A DNA stretch of 64,000 bases from Rotaria sp. Silwood1. Its lineage: Eukaryota > Rotifera > Eurotatoria > Philodinida > Philodinidae. Position 1 is the first letter of the stretch. The number at the start of each line of letters is the position of its first letter. Location: NCBI GenBank assembly GCA_905250075.1, contig CAJNOP010000385.1:40270-104269 (forward strand), in the 5' to 3' direction. The notes under the pieces are model-generated. The model did no database searches. It was not told where the DNA came from and saw only the letters and a program-made list of their open reading frames with translations. A program made the translations under genes and the position numbers. Of the stretch, positions 35,968-50,034 are shown in pieces.

Positions 35968-38900
35968 ATGAGTGCTACTCATGTTTCAAAAGATGATGGC
36001 AAAAAATTGAAAAGTAATCGTAATAGATCAGGACAACAAGCTCAGATCGTAACCCAATCATCAACAATTGCTGAACCAGCAGTTCAGCCAGGCAATCATT
36101 ACGACAATTGGTTTCTGCCACGAGGTGAATCATCGCTAAGTCAAGCTTCTAGCAGTAATCACCAGTCTTTCGAAGTATATATTGTTGTTCTCTTTTCTGA
36201 CTTATATTTATTTTTCTTTTTCGTGTTTTATTTAGAGTACATCATCGTACGCCCTTAAACAAACAAAAACAGGTAAGAAAAATAATTAAAGCCAAACGTA
36301 ACTTTTAACTTGATTAATCGGTTGAACACAAATGTAAAACAGAATTGATCACTTCAAACAACCTTTCGATAAAATCAAATATGTCACACACTATTAAAGT
36401 CATAGAATTTTCGCATGATGATATTACTCAAATTTTTGACCATTGCAAAGTGTCAAGCAACTTCAGAAAATCATGTAAAATTGATTTTCTGTTCTGTTGC
36501 AAAGTTCGTAATTGAAGTAGAAAGTAATATTTTGTAGCATAGGAGTGCGCTCTCACAATTCTAAAACTTCACTCTTGAACATTCTGAAAAGAATTACAGT
36601 TCCATTGAATACTTAAAATAATTTATGTCTAAAGTTATGTGAACTTTCCATTTTGAAAAAATTTGAGTCAACTTCCAGTTTTTTTTCGAGTAATATATTT
36701 CAATTGGGATTCTGATGTTTTAAAATTTAAAAAACAAAATGAAAATCGAAAGGTGTCTTAAAATTCTGTACCCTCTATGTAAAAAAAAAGGACGCACTCT
36801 TCTTGCGATTTGTTTTATCGAATTCTGAAAACAAGCATAATGAACAAATCTGTATTGATAGCTTTATCTTTTTGAAATTTCAAACTGTTGTGAATAGATG
36901 ATAAATACATGGTCGACCAGAATAATCTGCAATTGAAGGTTTGATGATTTCTGGCAACATAGTTACATCATAAAAAAGTGACAGAAATGCAGTAGCCGTT
37001 TTCGAACACAGCTGAGCAAAAATAAAAATAATTCTAATCCTGCATAGGAGTATAAAACCATTATACAAATAATATCGTGCAATACAACAAGGTAACCATG
37101 CTGTAGTATTCAAAAACTTATATCTCTTAGCAGCAATTAAATATTTTTACGTCACAAATAGTGGTACGGAATATTGCTATTTTTCTTGTTTGCTGATCTA
37201 GAAAATTAGATTACTTGCATGAGTACGTTCAATAAACTTTGTATATCTTGATTAAAAATTATTCTCTGATGCTTATCGCTATTTTAATTTACAGAGAAAT
37301 CACAAAGACTTTCCAACTCGAATACGTTCTCTTTGTTTATAATGAAACGAATTTTAGTCGCTGATCAGTTATTGCACCATTGTACTTCATTGAAAAGAAT
37401 TTATGAGAAAAAAAAAGCGCACAGCATTATACATTAATGTAAGATCATACATGTTTGTATGATAATCGCACACGTAGTGTTCTGAAAACAAAATAGTTAA
37501 TGAAGAAAACTATTTTTTTGGAACCCTTTTCTTTCAAAATAGAAGTCTATTATAAAACTGGACAATTTTGAATTGTACTGTTAAAATAATAAAGTCAAAA
37601 AAATTCTGTATGAAGATTTAACAGTCTAGGCCTAGGTGGGCGACTATCAAACAGTTCTTGAATTCATATGGCCGATACGTAGTGTTATTCGTACCTTTCT
37701 CGCTCTTCAAGAAGACATAGTTGTTTACTAGTGGCAGCGCACAGGCGTCGAAACAGGAGAAGAGTCTATATGAACATCGAATAAAAGAGAAAATCTACTT
37801 TAAGCTTTTCCAAAATTGCAGAAGCTCAAGCATAAACTTCTAAAGGCAGGATGTGGATTACCCTTCATTACTTCTCTTGGTTGAGTCACCTATGTCGTCG
37901 ACACAACACAGAGAAGAATGCGACATTGAAACAAAATAGGTGAAGAGTCGTCACCTTTCAATTCATAAGAAACTCATAAAAGCGATAATCGACAAAGAAT
38001 ATACTTTCTTTTTCTTCATTTCGATTTTTTTGAGGTATTTCACATTGTATGAAAGTTAGTTATCTTACAATGCCTATACCTTGTAAAGTACTTTTTAACG
38101 AGAATTCTTTTTCGATCTCACGATTTTGTTTGATTGGTTGTCTCATAAGCGATATTATGATGTAGCCCATGACGGTACACGCAAGAATCAGTCACCACAA
38201 GTGACAAACAACTTCAATGCATCAAGCCCATTTCCAAATTCAATTTCACAACCAGCAAACAGATGTTTAGGAAATTTTATGCTTGGAACCTTGATTCCTA
38301 ACATTCCAATAGCGCCCATAGCATCGAATGTGATAATTCAAAGTAATCATTTTGATTTATGTGTCGATTTTATGCATGAAACTTTTTTTGTATCAGGTTC
38401 TTCCGTATCTCAACCTCGATCTACTTATGAACGAGATATTCTTATAAAGCTGTCTGAAATCATTCTAACTATTCATGGAAGAAGAGAATTTGTCTCACGT
38501 GAACGTGTTCAGAATGAGTTGTTCAATTATTTTGGTGTCAACTCTTGGAAACAGTTAGGTGTTCGTCCGGGTGAACTCAGCCCTCTAGTAATTCTAACTG
38601 ATCGGTTAAAACGAGTGACCTTCTATATGCAAATCTTCGAACAAGTTTTCATGCTATGCACATTGCACGATCTTAGACTTCTCCTAGCCAAATTTCTTAA
38701 AGTTAATACGTATGAAGACGCACATTTGGGTCCTCTCGAAGAACATCCGGACGTAAAACGAGTATTCAATTACGAACCAACTCAACGTCATCAACCAATT
38801 CCGGTCATAACGAGTGGTAGTGTTATTACTTTATTCATCGATTTTAAAGAAAAATTCAGAGGAAACCTTGTATTTGGTGCATTTCTCGATGAGCTTGTCA

Positions 38901-41900
38901 ATCTTTATCAATTACGAACTCGAAATGAACTTGGTCTCTATTGTAAATCGTTTCCATTCTTAGTGGAGGTAGGAAAGTTGTGATCCATTGTTGTCTTATC
39001 AATTGAATCATTCTAGGTGTCTGGCTACGTATGGCGGAACTACCTCTGGCATATTAACGAAATGCAAAGAAAAGCAGTAGAAGAATTGACTAGTACTATG
39101 GTAGGACGTTTATCAGAGCTTAAGCAAGTATTGCACGACGAACTCGGACTTTCGTCATACAATAAGAAAAAAACTCCTGTAGCTGTATTCAATCATCTAA
39201 CTTCAATAGTCGAAAGATATCTTTCTTTCATACCTGAACAATCGTTTACCTATGTCATACTGATTCACCTTCGTCAGAATGAACTGCTTCAATGGCTATT
39301 GAATATTAGTATCTATTTGGGTACCATTGAAACACCTGACGTATTCATTGCCGAACTCGAAAACATTTTTCGTCACCAGAACGATCATTTGAGGCGACAA
39401 ATTTTAATGCATTTTTATCAATCGCTACCATACGACTCAAACATAAGTCAGATGGATTATGGACGATTACAAGCTATGATCCAACAACAACATAATGCCT
39501 TCACTATTGGGCAAAATGTAAGTTGTTTTAATTGAAAAATATCTTCGCATTTGAATTCAAGTTCTTAGCTCAGCAGGAGATTCATTTTCTTAAGTGCTTA
39601 TGCAATTGTTAAAAGTTAGAATAAATCATTTTTCTAAAAGCCTATTGTATACAAATATTGTTCTGTAAGACGTATGTTTCTAAAATTTCTCACATTTTCC
39701 AATTTAACAAGAATATGGCATACATATGCGTAATAAAGAGAAAAAAACTTATTGTAAGTTTATTGTTAAGAAGTTCAAACGGTCTTTCAAAATGCTACTG
39801 AAATCATGGACAACTTATTGTTCAGTCTGCCCGGCACATTCTGCTAGATCTACATGTCCAATCTGTATTCTTGCATAGGATATTAGCCATCTCTACACAT
39901 GTTGTATATCAATAAAATAAGAAACGAGTGTTTATTTTAAACAAAATACAGCAAGATGAAACGAGAAAAATAAAAATCGATAAACTGTGACTGTATTTCA
40001 TTTTCTAGCAAGTAAGAACACCTTCACTTTCGAAACGCTTCGTTTTATGAATTGTGCTTCTTTTAGGCTGCACAAATACGTGAATGAACAATGCAAGATT
40101 TCTAGGATATTGTTCAATAATTCATGTATTTTTATTATGCCATGTATAGACTATTGAAGAACCTTCATTCAATTCGGCAGATCGTCGAATATGATATTAG
40201 GATTAAAAGAATTGCTTTGTACATTTCAACCGAGAACAACAAATATTGCGCAGGCATGCTTTCGATCTAACTACTGCCGAGCTTCGTATTCATCCACCAG
40301 AATGATAGAAATGAATCAGTACGCATGTAACGTTGACGAGATATTTTGAGAAGGCTGTTTGTGAATACAGCGGCCACTTCAAGACTAGATTGCAGTATTT
40401 TGACAATCAATTCATTCAAGAACATACAACGCGATTTTGTGGCAACAAGAGATAGATTTTATATCTATTTCGCTATTGACAATACAGATAGGAAATCGTC
40501 AAGAAAGAAGATATGCGAAAAGAATTTAAACCTCCGACTCGTTTTTCGAGCCAGTGATTCAGCCATCCCTCATTACACTTGCCTGAAGGACAGCGATAGA
40601 TTAGATCTCACTCGATTTTTCATTAGAAATGTCATTAGTTTTGATAGAAGCATTTGTCAATATTATCTAGAATAAGTGTTCGAATGCATGTCATATGAAG
40701 TCAAAAATCGAGTTGATCATGCTATACACAAAGTCTTTTGGAATTTTTTTACGAGCTAAGAATTTAGTGGATTTCTGTTTGTTCAGATAACAATTTAGCG
40801 TAGAAGCATTATGTAACGCAAATTGAACTTTACTCTTAATTAATAAAAGAAAATTCCTTCCTTTTCAAAATAAAAATGAAAATGACTCTGTTTTGAATTG
40901 CAGCCAGTAACAACAAATACTTCGTCTTTTCAAATAGCCAATACGTCGACTATACATTCAATGCTACCAACCAATAGAAGCAGACCAAAGTTATCTGTAA
41001 CTCTGAAGCAATTCTGTTCGTATATTTTTGAAGTTCTCATCAATTATGAAACAACTCTCACAGTCAAACAATTCCTACAAATTGAAAATCATCTGTGTAC
41101 CAAATATAACGTTGATAGCTTTGATGCGTTCAAATTTGATGAGAACGATACCGATGATACTGATGTCAATTTGGTTTCCTTTCTTGATGCTCATCAAATG
41201 TTAATCGATCCGAATAGAGAACTATCCGTCTATGGATATAATGTACCTATGACGGATCGGCAAGAGTTGTTCGAATTCGCCAATCAAGTGATCGAATCGA
41301 ACAGTGATCGACAGTGTATGCTTTCACAAGCTCTACAGTTCGGTATAGATTCTAACGATGAAGACATTCAAATTAGTGCGGATAATGTACCGATATTGGA
41401 AAAAGTGGTGATACATAAATTCGGTAGCCTACTTGGTTTTCGAACAGGAACCGATATTTTTCGAAAAATCAAACAATCACGTATGAAAAGTGCATATTCG
41501 ATTATTCGGTAAGCATAATGCTTGTCTTTAGATACTTGATAGATGAATTGCTTCTAGATTCGAAGAATCACTGTTGGATTTCAATCATCTCGATCGAATC
41601 GATACATGTCCGCCGATGTCGATCACAGACGAAAATCAACTTTGTCAATTTATTCTTCAATGTCCAGTCATGATCAATCTGTACATATGGCTACAATGGC
41701 CTTATTTCTTTGAGTCGAAATATGGCAGTCTGAAAATGTTCATTAGAAAAAATATGTATTCATTTCAACATTTATTGTTACTCGAAACATCAACTCATGA
41801 ACTTCTTCGTCTGCCTACCGATGCTACTTTGAAGAGTTTCGAAGATGAACTCCGTTCATTACATGTACGCTCAGCTGTCGGTCATCTATGCACATTGATC

Positions 41901-44900
41901 ACTCGTGAATACGATCTAACTACTCGAATTCCGTTAAATGTCTATCGAACATCTATGCGTACATGGTTCATTCATCTACAATCATTAGCTATGGTACAGG
42001 GTAATAATGAAGAACCGATGCAATACATACTCGATTTTTTAACCTATCTACCAGTGTATGTCGGACAAGCAAGACTTATTCAAGAAATCGTACTTGGACC
42101 ACTCGACGATGTGTTCTGGAAAAGTGGAGTAAATGCAGTTAGTGCACGAACAAGAATATGGAAATTGGCAGATGAAAAGCAAAGGAACAAATTAGAAATT
42201 TGGGGTCATACACTTGATATCAACGACTGGAAGAACAGCAGTAAATGGTCTGGACAAGATTACTCGGTTGAAGACCAAGTATCGCTTCTTGAGCCATCAG
42301 AGAATAGAACGACTTCAAGTGAGACCATTGTTCAAGGTAAAAGCAATTTTAATACCACTCTGTTCAATAAATTGTTTCATGAATCGAATTCATACGAGAA
42401 AGAAAAGACAGTTCCTCCATTCCGAAGAATCTTTTAAAGTACCAGCAATTCAAATGTGTGGGAATGGTTCGATAGAGGTTGGCAACTTTTGAAATAAAAC
42501 ACTCAATTTTCTAAAAAGAATATTTCATTCCTACTTCTTCAATACAAAATCGAGCATGAAAATCTAATTTTCATACAGTTCAGATAATCTTTTGAGTAAG
42601 ATAGTGTCCATTTTAATTAAACTCTTCAAATCATAATACGAATAAGAAACATGAATTTCTTCTATTAATTTTTCTACTTTATCCTCTAGAGGACTTCTCT
42701 TTCTGGAAGGGACTAAAGTAGAGATCGGCAAAATGAACTGATAATGAGAAAAAAAATCTGTGAATAAAGGATCATTTTTTTTTATTTCAGCAGTATTCTT
42801 GACACAAATCAATGCAAAGTTTTTTGAACATCATAATCATTGTAACCAAGTAGAGGAAGTTCATACTTCTTAATCGTGCCATGATTTCATGAATTTGATT
42901 AGAATGAATCTTATCTCGCTCAACAAACCCTTTTACTAAAAAAAGAGCTGTCAATTTTCATTAATTTTTCAGGCAAGATTTTTTGAAAATTTCCATACAA
43001 AAAAACGTAGGAATAAAATGTAAAATTATGGTTGTCCTAATTAATTTGCTGAGCATATATCTAACAAGGCTAAAAATTCGAAAAACGATTTGTGATCATA
43101 TCCTGATGGTTGATGTATGTTCACCAAGAACTGCTGTTTCCTCATTGGCTTAGTATATAGAAAACTCGCTACTACTATATGGTATACTCTTGTAGTGTGC
43201 GGGTGACTACTTTTGAAAAGTTTCTTATTGTAATGCTTTAAATAGCTATTCATGATATGTTAAGAATCCATGTTACTTTCTTCACAGACGACACTTATAT
43301 GCCAACAACAATACCAGCTGCAGCGCCGACTTTATCCACAACTCATCAATCACATTCAAATCCAATTGAAGTCAAGAGCAATAACGAAAACGGATCAGCT
43401 CAAGCTGCATTTGAACATATCGAATCGATTCGTCGAGGCTTTGGTGTCGATAGTGGTCTCGATTCGAGTGGTCAATCGATTGTCAATAATCTCCAAGGAA
43501 TGATCGAACGAAGTTTACAAAAATTATCCAACGATCTCTATTCGGAACAGGGCCATTTTGTTTTAGAACTCATTCAAAATGCCGATGACAATCAATATGC
43601 GTCTGATCGTTTGCCAACACTTCGTTTTGTTCTATCAGATAAACGAATTTTAGTTTGTAACAATGAAATTGGTTTTCAACCGAATAATGTTGCCGCCATC
43701 TGTAACGTGGGTGCAACGACCAAAGGCAAACACAAACAAGGCTATGCTGGACACAAAGGTATACAATTGATAGGCGTGAAAATTGAAATAGTAAGAAGAT
43801 TTTTAATCTCTAGGTATCGGATTTAAATCAGTATTCATGGTATCCAATCGTCCTGAGATCCATTCGGGTGACTATCATTTCTGTTTTGATACTGTTGATG
43901 GTACTCAACAAATTGGATATATTCGTCCGATTTGGTTGGATAAATGGGGTGAAGAATTACCGACTGCTAACGAATGGACAACGTGCATTTGTTTGCCGAT
44001 TCAACGAGGTAGTCGACTTCAAGAAAATTTTGACAATATTCAAGCAAAACTATTACTCTTTCTCAATCGTTTACGACGAATTGAAATTGTGGGTCAACCG
44101 ATAAGCGCTTCAAACAGTGATCAAAGTCGTATTTTTACTAGATTTGATCATGCTGATGGGAAGATAATTGAGCTACAAGAAAAGACAGTAAATGGGACAA
44201 TTATCAAAAATTTTTGGCTCGTTGTCAAGAAAGTTCTGCAAGTGCCCGAAGATATCAAGGTAATAAAATACATATAATTTATGTTAGAACTATGCTAAAC
44301 AATTAAAATTTCAGGAAAAACTACGCGAAGTCAAATGTGACGTTCATTCGACGACAATTGCCATTGCTTATCCACTCAGTGGCCTTCAACAGTCGGTTCA
44401 ACAACTTCCATCGGCTCAACCTCTCTTCGCTTATTTACCACTCCGTTCGTATGGTTTTCGTTTCATTCTTCAAGCCGATTTTGAAATACCTGTCACACGA
44501 CAAGAAATTCTTCATGATAACATTTGGAACGAATGGCTCAAATCCGAAATGATTCAACTTCTTCCTTTGGCCTATACACAATTTCAAAATCTACCCGATC
44601 TTCTCACATCATCGTTGCTGAATCAGAAATTGGCAGTCCATTAACAGCTATTCAAGTTTTAATCTATTTTCTTAAGCTCATTCCGACTCGCAATGAACTC
44701 GATCCATATTTTAATTTATTCGTTGACAAGAGCATGAAATTACTCATGGGTATTATCAAATTACCCGTATCTCGAGAAGATGAAAACGGTCAAATGCATA
44801 TCGAATGGGTTCAAACCTCACAATGTGTCTTTATAAAAGATCCATTCATACGAAAGATTCTTCCTCAACAGTTATTATTAACCCATTTCAATATGTACTA

Positions 44901-47900
44901 CGTACCTGAACAGTTGGCATCGGAATGTAACGAACGAACTCTCATTAAATTAGGCTGTGCTCCGTTGCAATTTTCTTCCATTATTCGACTTATCAAAGAG
45001 TTGTACAAGCAACACGAGCAAGAACATTCTACGAGGACGTCAAGCATCGAACAAAGTGAGTCAATAGTATTGCAGCTGGTGAAAGACAAACTTACTATTA
45101 TAAAAGAAATTTGAGGTTCACGAAGTTAGATAAGCTATAGTGCATACACATTGATTTATAAATAACTTACAATAGAAACTTAAATATTTCTACGCTGCTC
45201 TCAATAATAGAACTGTTTTCTTGATTCTTAGTAATAGAGCATTACAATTTACTTTATGCTCATCAGAATAAAAATTCTGTATTAACGATATAAAAAATAA
45301 GAGATTCAAATGATACACGTTGAAATTGTGTTAAATATATTGCAAACACAATAAAAGTCTAGAGCACAAGCCAATAAATTTCGGTAGCAAATAGAACTTA
45401 AGTATCTGCACGCTTCACTTTTGAAAGGATTGTACAAATAATCTGTATTTTAGTTGCTCAGTGGTTGCTCTGTATCGATTATATCCTTCAACAACAACAA
45501 GAAAATGAACAGTCACGTGGTAGTCACAATGAAAGAATCGAGACGACAACAATAGCCGAATTAAAACAACTGAAAATTATTCCATTAAATGGTCAGTCGC
45601 GATTAGTATCCATTGATGAATATAATGAACAAGTGATACTCTTTCCATTATCGAAAACGGCCCAATATAAGAAACCGTTCAAGATCGTTCTCGATGATTT
45701 ACCCAGACTTGACGAACGATTACTTGAATATATTGAAAATAAATGTCCACGACGGTATGAATCAATCGAATGTCTACTTAAAAAACTCGGTAAGTATTAC
45801 AGATTTCTTGTTACACTTTTTAAAAAAATCATTGATACAGGTATGATCGATAAACCTAAAATTAAGGATATCTATCGACTATACATGAGGCCAACACTTT
45901 TGGACTCGACTCGTTGGTCAACGAAAGCTGATTATGTTCTCATTGCTTATCTTCTATGTATTTATATACATTTTGATCAATTTAAAAATGAACTTGATCA
46001 ATTGCAAAAGCACATGGTTATCAAAACACGTAGCGGTCAGTTTGTTTGTCTTGATACGCCAGGTATTATTATTCATTTAACATCTACATATGGATGCACA
46101 AGATCACTTGAATCATTGGTGTCACCGAAACATGAATTCACATTTATCTCAGATGATTATATTAATAACTATCACACCGAACTATTTCGTACGAAAGACG
46201 AAATAAATAGTTTTTCTAGATTTCTTGAACAACTCAATATTACCGAGTTTCTCCAAGTTAACATAAGTGATACACGTAAGTATTTGACATATGAGATGAT
46301 TTCTACTATGAGTGTTATTTATTTAGACTTTATCAATATTTCTCAACTTCAAAGCACTCAATGGGCTTATTTAATGCCAGAATTGAATGAAATGATTCAT
46401 CAACCATTCATAGTAGAAGATTGTTGTTGTAATGAATTTAACAGACTTGTAGCACCATCCAACAATACTGTTGCTGATATCGATCTATATTCAAAATTAT
46501 TGATCTACTTAGATCGCTATCATGCAGTGTTTTCCAGATACTATATGGCATCGATAATTTCTATTGATCAATTAAAGTCTGGAGGAAGGCGACCGGAAAA
46601 AAGTATTCCATCAACATTTTGTCTATCCTTGAGACAACATGCTTGGATACCGATTGAGGGTGGTCAATTAGCTAAACCAGATGATGTATATTGTTTACAT
46701 CCGAAGAGTGAAACATTATTCTTTCATCGCTATGTACCACATTTGGATCAAGCAAAACTATCATTGAACAATCGAGACTTTATATTGAACACACTTGGAC
46801 TTAAAGAGCATGTGCTACCTATGACCATGTTTGAAATATTCATGAAATGGTCGTGTGCTTTTGATCTTGATGTATTACGGACTTTATTGAATGAAACAAA
46901 TCATTTGGACATGTGAGTAAAACAGTAGTACGAAATTTGTCAAAGTCCATGTCGAATGCCCCCTAATAGGGAAAAAGAACATTGGTCTTCTATCTTATCG
47001 AGTGTTGGAGAGAATAAACATTAAGAATAGGTATCCTAAAAAGTCTAAAAAACAGATATTGTGGACAGTGCTATATGAAGGCTAACAATATCTGAGCTTC
47101 AGTCAATGCTTTCCATAAAAGAAATTAAGGGACGATTGAGTCGTTATTTTGTTAAAGTCCTGCTTAAAAAAAACAAACTGGGTTCTGTAGAAACTAGAAA
47201 AACTTCTTAGTTGATAATGTAGCCGGTTCGGAAAAAAATTATTTTACTTCACACCGATGACAATGACAACGAATCTAAAAAGTGATACGTTGTTCATCTA
47301 AAGTCGCATATGCGAGTGTCATTTCAAGTAAAGTGAAGAAATTTGTATGACACTGAGGAAGAAATGAGGTATCTCTAAAGTTTTTACTAGTCTTCGTTCG
47401 AGATAACATTACTTTCAAAATACACGATCAACATAACATCTAGAATATGTGTTTTTGCGATTTCTATTTTCGAAAACCTATACATGCTGCTGGAATAGTC
47501 GTGTTGAAAACAAGTTTAAACCAATATCATTGAATCTTTCCTTTCGATTGTATCGTAATTGACATTGCTTGTCATTTTAGAGTACCTTGTACTGTACCAG
47601 CTACATTTTGTCAATCGTGTAACGATACCATTGATAATATTCGTCGTATCTATCATTTTCTTATCACTGACAACGACACTTTCAAACTTCTAGCGCGTTT
47701 TCGCTTTTGGCCACTTGTTTTTGTACCACGAAACAATAGCAGAGGTGGAGGTGACTTCTTATTTCCTCGTCAAGTTTATTGGTATGATTCAACATTATTG
47801 TTGTCAAATCTGGATAACATCACTATGCCGAATTCAGATCGTCGTATTTCTATTCAACGATACTATGGCAATGATGTTAAATTACAAAAATTTTTTCTTG

Positions 47901-49818
47901 AAATACTTCAAATCACATTTGAACCTACTATTGATGATTATCTTCCATTGTTGACACAGATAACAAACATAAATGATATCTGGCGACTTAGTGAAGTAAT
48001 CATACGATTAGCATTTCAGCAAAATCGACAGATTGAAGTAAAAGGTAATTATCGTACACTTATTGTATGCCTAATCATCAAAAATAAAATACTTCATTCT
48101 ATATAGAAAGATGTTTCAATTTGCTGTTTATTCCTTGTATGGGCACGAAAAATAAAAGAGTCAAATATATAGATCGACCATTCTATCCGCATGATCCTGA
48201 TATTGCCAATGTATTAGCAAATATATTACCGATTATTCAATTACCCGGTAAATAGAATTGTGAACAGAATAATGTTTTGTAAATGTCTTTTTTTTTCTTA
48301 GATTGGACTCTGTCTTCTGAATTCAAGAACAATTTTTGTTTGCTCTTCGAGATTCAAACTCTAGCAGATGTTATCCAGTTACAAGTTCATGTTGATAATG
48401 AACAACTATCAGTGGATTTATTCAATTTCTATTTTCATTCGATTGAACTCATTCAATATTTTCTTCTAACGAAATCATTCATAACTGAAGAGCGATCGCA
48501 ATATTTAGCATCTGTTTTTGCTCGCATGCATTTTGTCTGTGTCGATCAGATTCAACTTTCATATCACTATGAAGCTGATACCTTACGAAAAGAAATATGT
48601 GATACTTACGTTGATGAACGAGTCGGACGATTTTACATTTTGAAAAAATTTGAAAAATCCGAAACACGCTACATCGAGACTATGGCCAAATATCTTATTC
48701 AAGATCGAATGGCCCTAGCCGAACTGATATCTTTTATGATAGAACTATTACGAATCTATCAGAATGAAGGCGAACGAGGCTTAATAAATCAACGCAATAG
48801 TATATCTATTCAAGAACATAATTATAGATGGATACTTCCGAATGTGTATTTGACTCTGTTATCACCACCACCAAAAGAAGAAATTCCTTTGAATGACGAA
48901 CCGATTGACATATCGACTGAGATGATTGAAGAACTAATGAATGAATCTTTGCCTGAACGAAAGCTTCGATCCCGAATAACAACAGAAAAAGACGAGGAGA
49001 AGAATCCGACTTGTTTTCCTGTTAAAGCTAACACTATTGAGTCGACCGAATTTTCAAATACAAAATCTCATCCAACAGAGCAAAGACAATCAACAGATTC
49101 ATCAAAATTTTCAAATTCTAATCACTCATCTTCGTCCGGTTCGACCTCACAAGTATCAAGAAAATCAGAGAGCAGCCGTACGATAAAAGGTGAGTCAATT
49201 TCGAAAGAAATTTATAACTTTATCATTCGCCCTTCTTTCCAAATAGATAACAAGACTGTCGAGTCAACCGAAGAATCGACTCATACTGTTGAATTCCATG
49301 CTGGTACTATTGCCTGTTCAAGTTCTACTGTGATCGAAGTAGCCACATTTCAACATATTCAAATCTCAACTCTAACTGGTTCAAATCTCTATCCATTGTC
49401 ACCATCTTCAATTACAATTAATCCGACTAGTAACATGGTCGATAATACTATTGGTCGTCAAGGTGAAGAACTCGTTTTTCGTTTTCTACAATGGAAACAT
49501 CCAAATAAACATGTCGAATGGATGAATGCTAAACAAGAATCAGGTCTTCCATATGATCTTCAAATTAGAACAAATAATGAGATTGAAATGATTGAAGTGA
49601 AAACGACACGGATCCATGATCAACATACGTTTCAAATATCGATCAGTGAAATTGAATGTCTACTTAAAAATCCAATGCATTATCATATTTATCGAGTGTA
49701 CTATTCCGACGACCCTGACTCGACGAAAATTACAATACTCAGCCAAGTGAAATATCATTTGGAAGAGAAACAGCTTGCACTTTGTATGACCATGATGCAA
49801 CGAGCCGATGAACAGTGA
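35968..49818 (+). CDS. NO VEIN-like protein: GHKL ATPase plus C-terminal DUF3883 (one frameshift)
   Basis: Sixteen GT-AG exons: 35968-36174, 36236-36272, 38166-38342, 38397-38968, 39017-39517, 40904-41508, 41558-42336, 43288-43758, 43814-44259, 44315-45055, 45454-45789, 45841-46275, 46327-46912, 47581-48044, 48107-48247, 48302-49818. They encode about 2,671 residues if one missing base in exon 10 is allowed for. Residues 1-960 are mostly helical and unrecognised, with a Ser/Gln-rich start. The sacsin/NOV-type ATPase follows: N-box ELIQNADDN (~1053) and glycine boxes GATTKGK and GIGFKSVF (~1120). A long middle region leads to a Ser/Thr-rich linker and DUF3883 (last ~125 residues): GRQGEELVFRFLQW, then PYDLQ and IEVKTT, a PD-(D/E)xK-like D...ExK. 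Plant NO VEIN acts in cell fate; the animal role is unknown. Lesion: exon 10 runs into TAA after NQKLAVH and resumes in the next frame at LTAIQVLIYF. Confidence 0.85.
36273..38165 (+). other. intron 2 of the NO VEIN-like gene
   Basis: 1.9 kb, AT-rich, no gene seen on either strand. Its acceptor (tatgatgtag) was chosen because it is the one that keeps the phase. The alternative is an exon starting at the nearby ATG at 38126. Confidence 0.5.
39518..40903 (+). other. intron 5 of the NO VEIN-like gene
   Basis: 1.4 kb of AT-rich sequence. A 109-codon open frame (40346-40675) has no homology signal and is ignored. Confidence 0.6.
42540..43250 (-). pseudogene. possible nested gene relic in intron 7
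   Basis: Inside intron 7 of the NO VEIN-like gene, the minus strand has coding-looking pieces: 43041-43200 (PSGYDHKSFFEFLALLDICS), 42840-42950 after a ttttttttag acceptor (GFVERDKIHSNQIHEIMAR, then in a shifted frame KKYELPLLGYNDYDVQKTLH), and 42564-42772 after ttattcacag (SRKRSPLEDKVEKLIEEIHV to a TAA). Splice signals and amino-acid composition look real, but one frame shift and no start were found. The family is not recognised. Probably a broken small gene. Confidence 0.3.
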
Positions 49819-49923
49819 AAATAAGCTGAAATGTCTTTTTTCTTCAGTTTTAAAATTTTCATAAATAATTCAGATAAAATAAACATTCTACGGTTTCGAT
49901 ATATATGCAGAGTTGGTTTCAAA

Positions 49924-50034
49924 GGGTGTTGGTGTGAGTGGGTGTGGGTATGGATATGGGGTGTGGGGTGTTGGTGTGGATGTGGATGGGTGTGGGTGTG
50001 GATACGAATAGAAGACTCACGCTCACACCCCACA
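49924..50034. repeat. telomere-like G-arm/C-arm repeat 7
   Basis: About 80 bases of G-rich units (gggtgtggg variants) are followed by gatacgaatagaagactcac and a C-rich arm gctcacacccca. It begins about 105 bp after the stop codon of the NO VEIN-like gene. Confidence 0.75.

Noticed and set aside
40346..40675. 109-codon open frame inside intron 5 of the NO VEIN-like gene
   Set aside because: No family resemblance, and the flanking exons join in phase without it.
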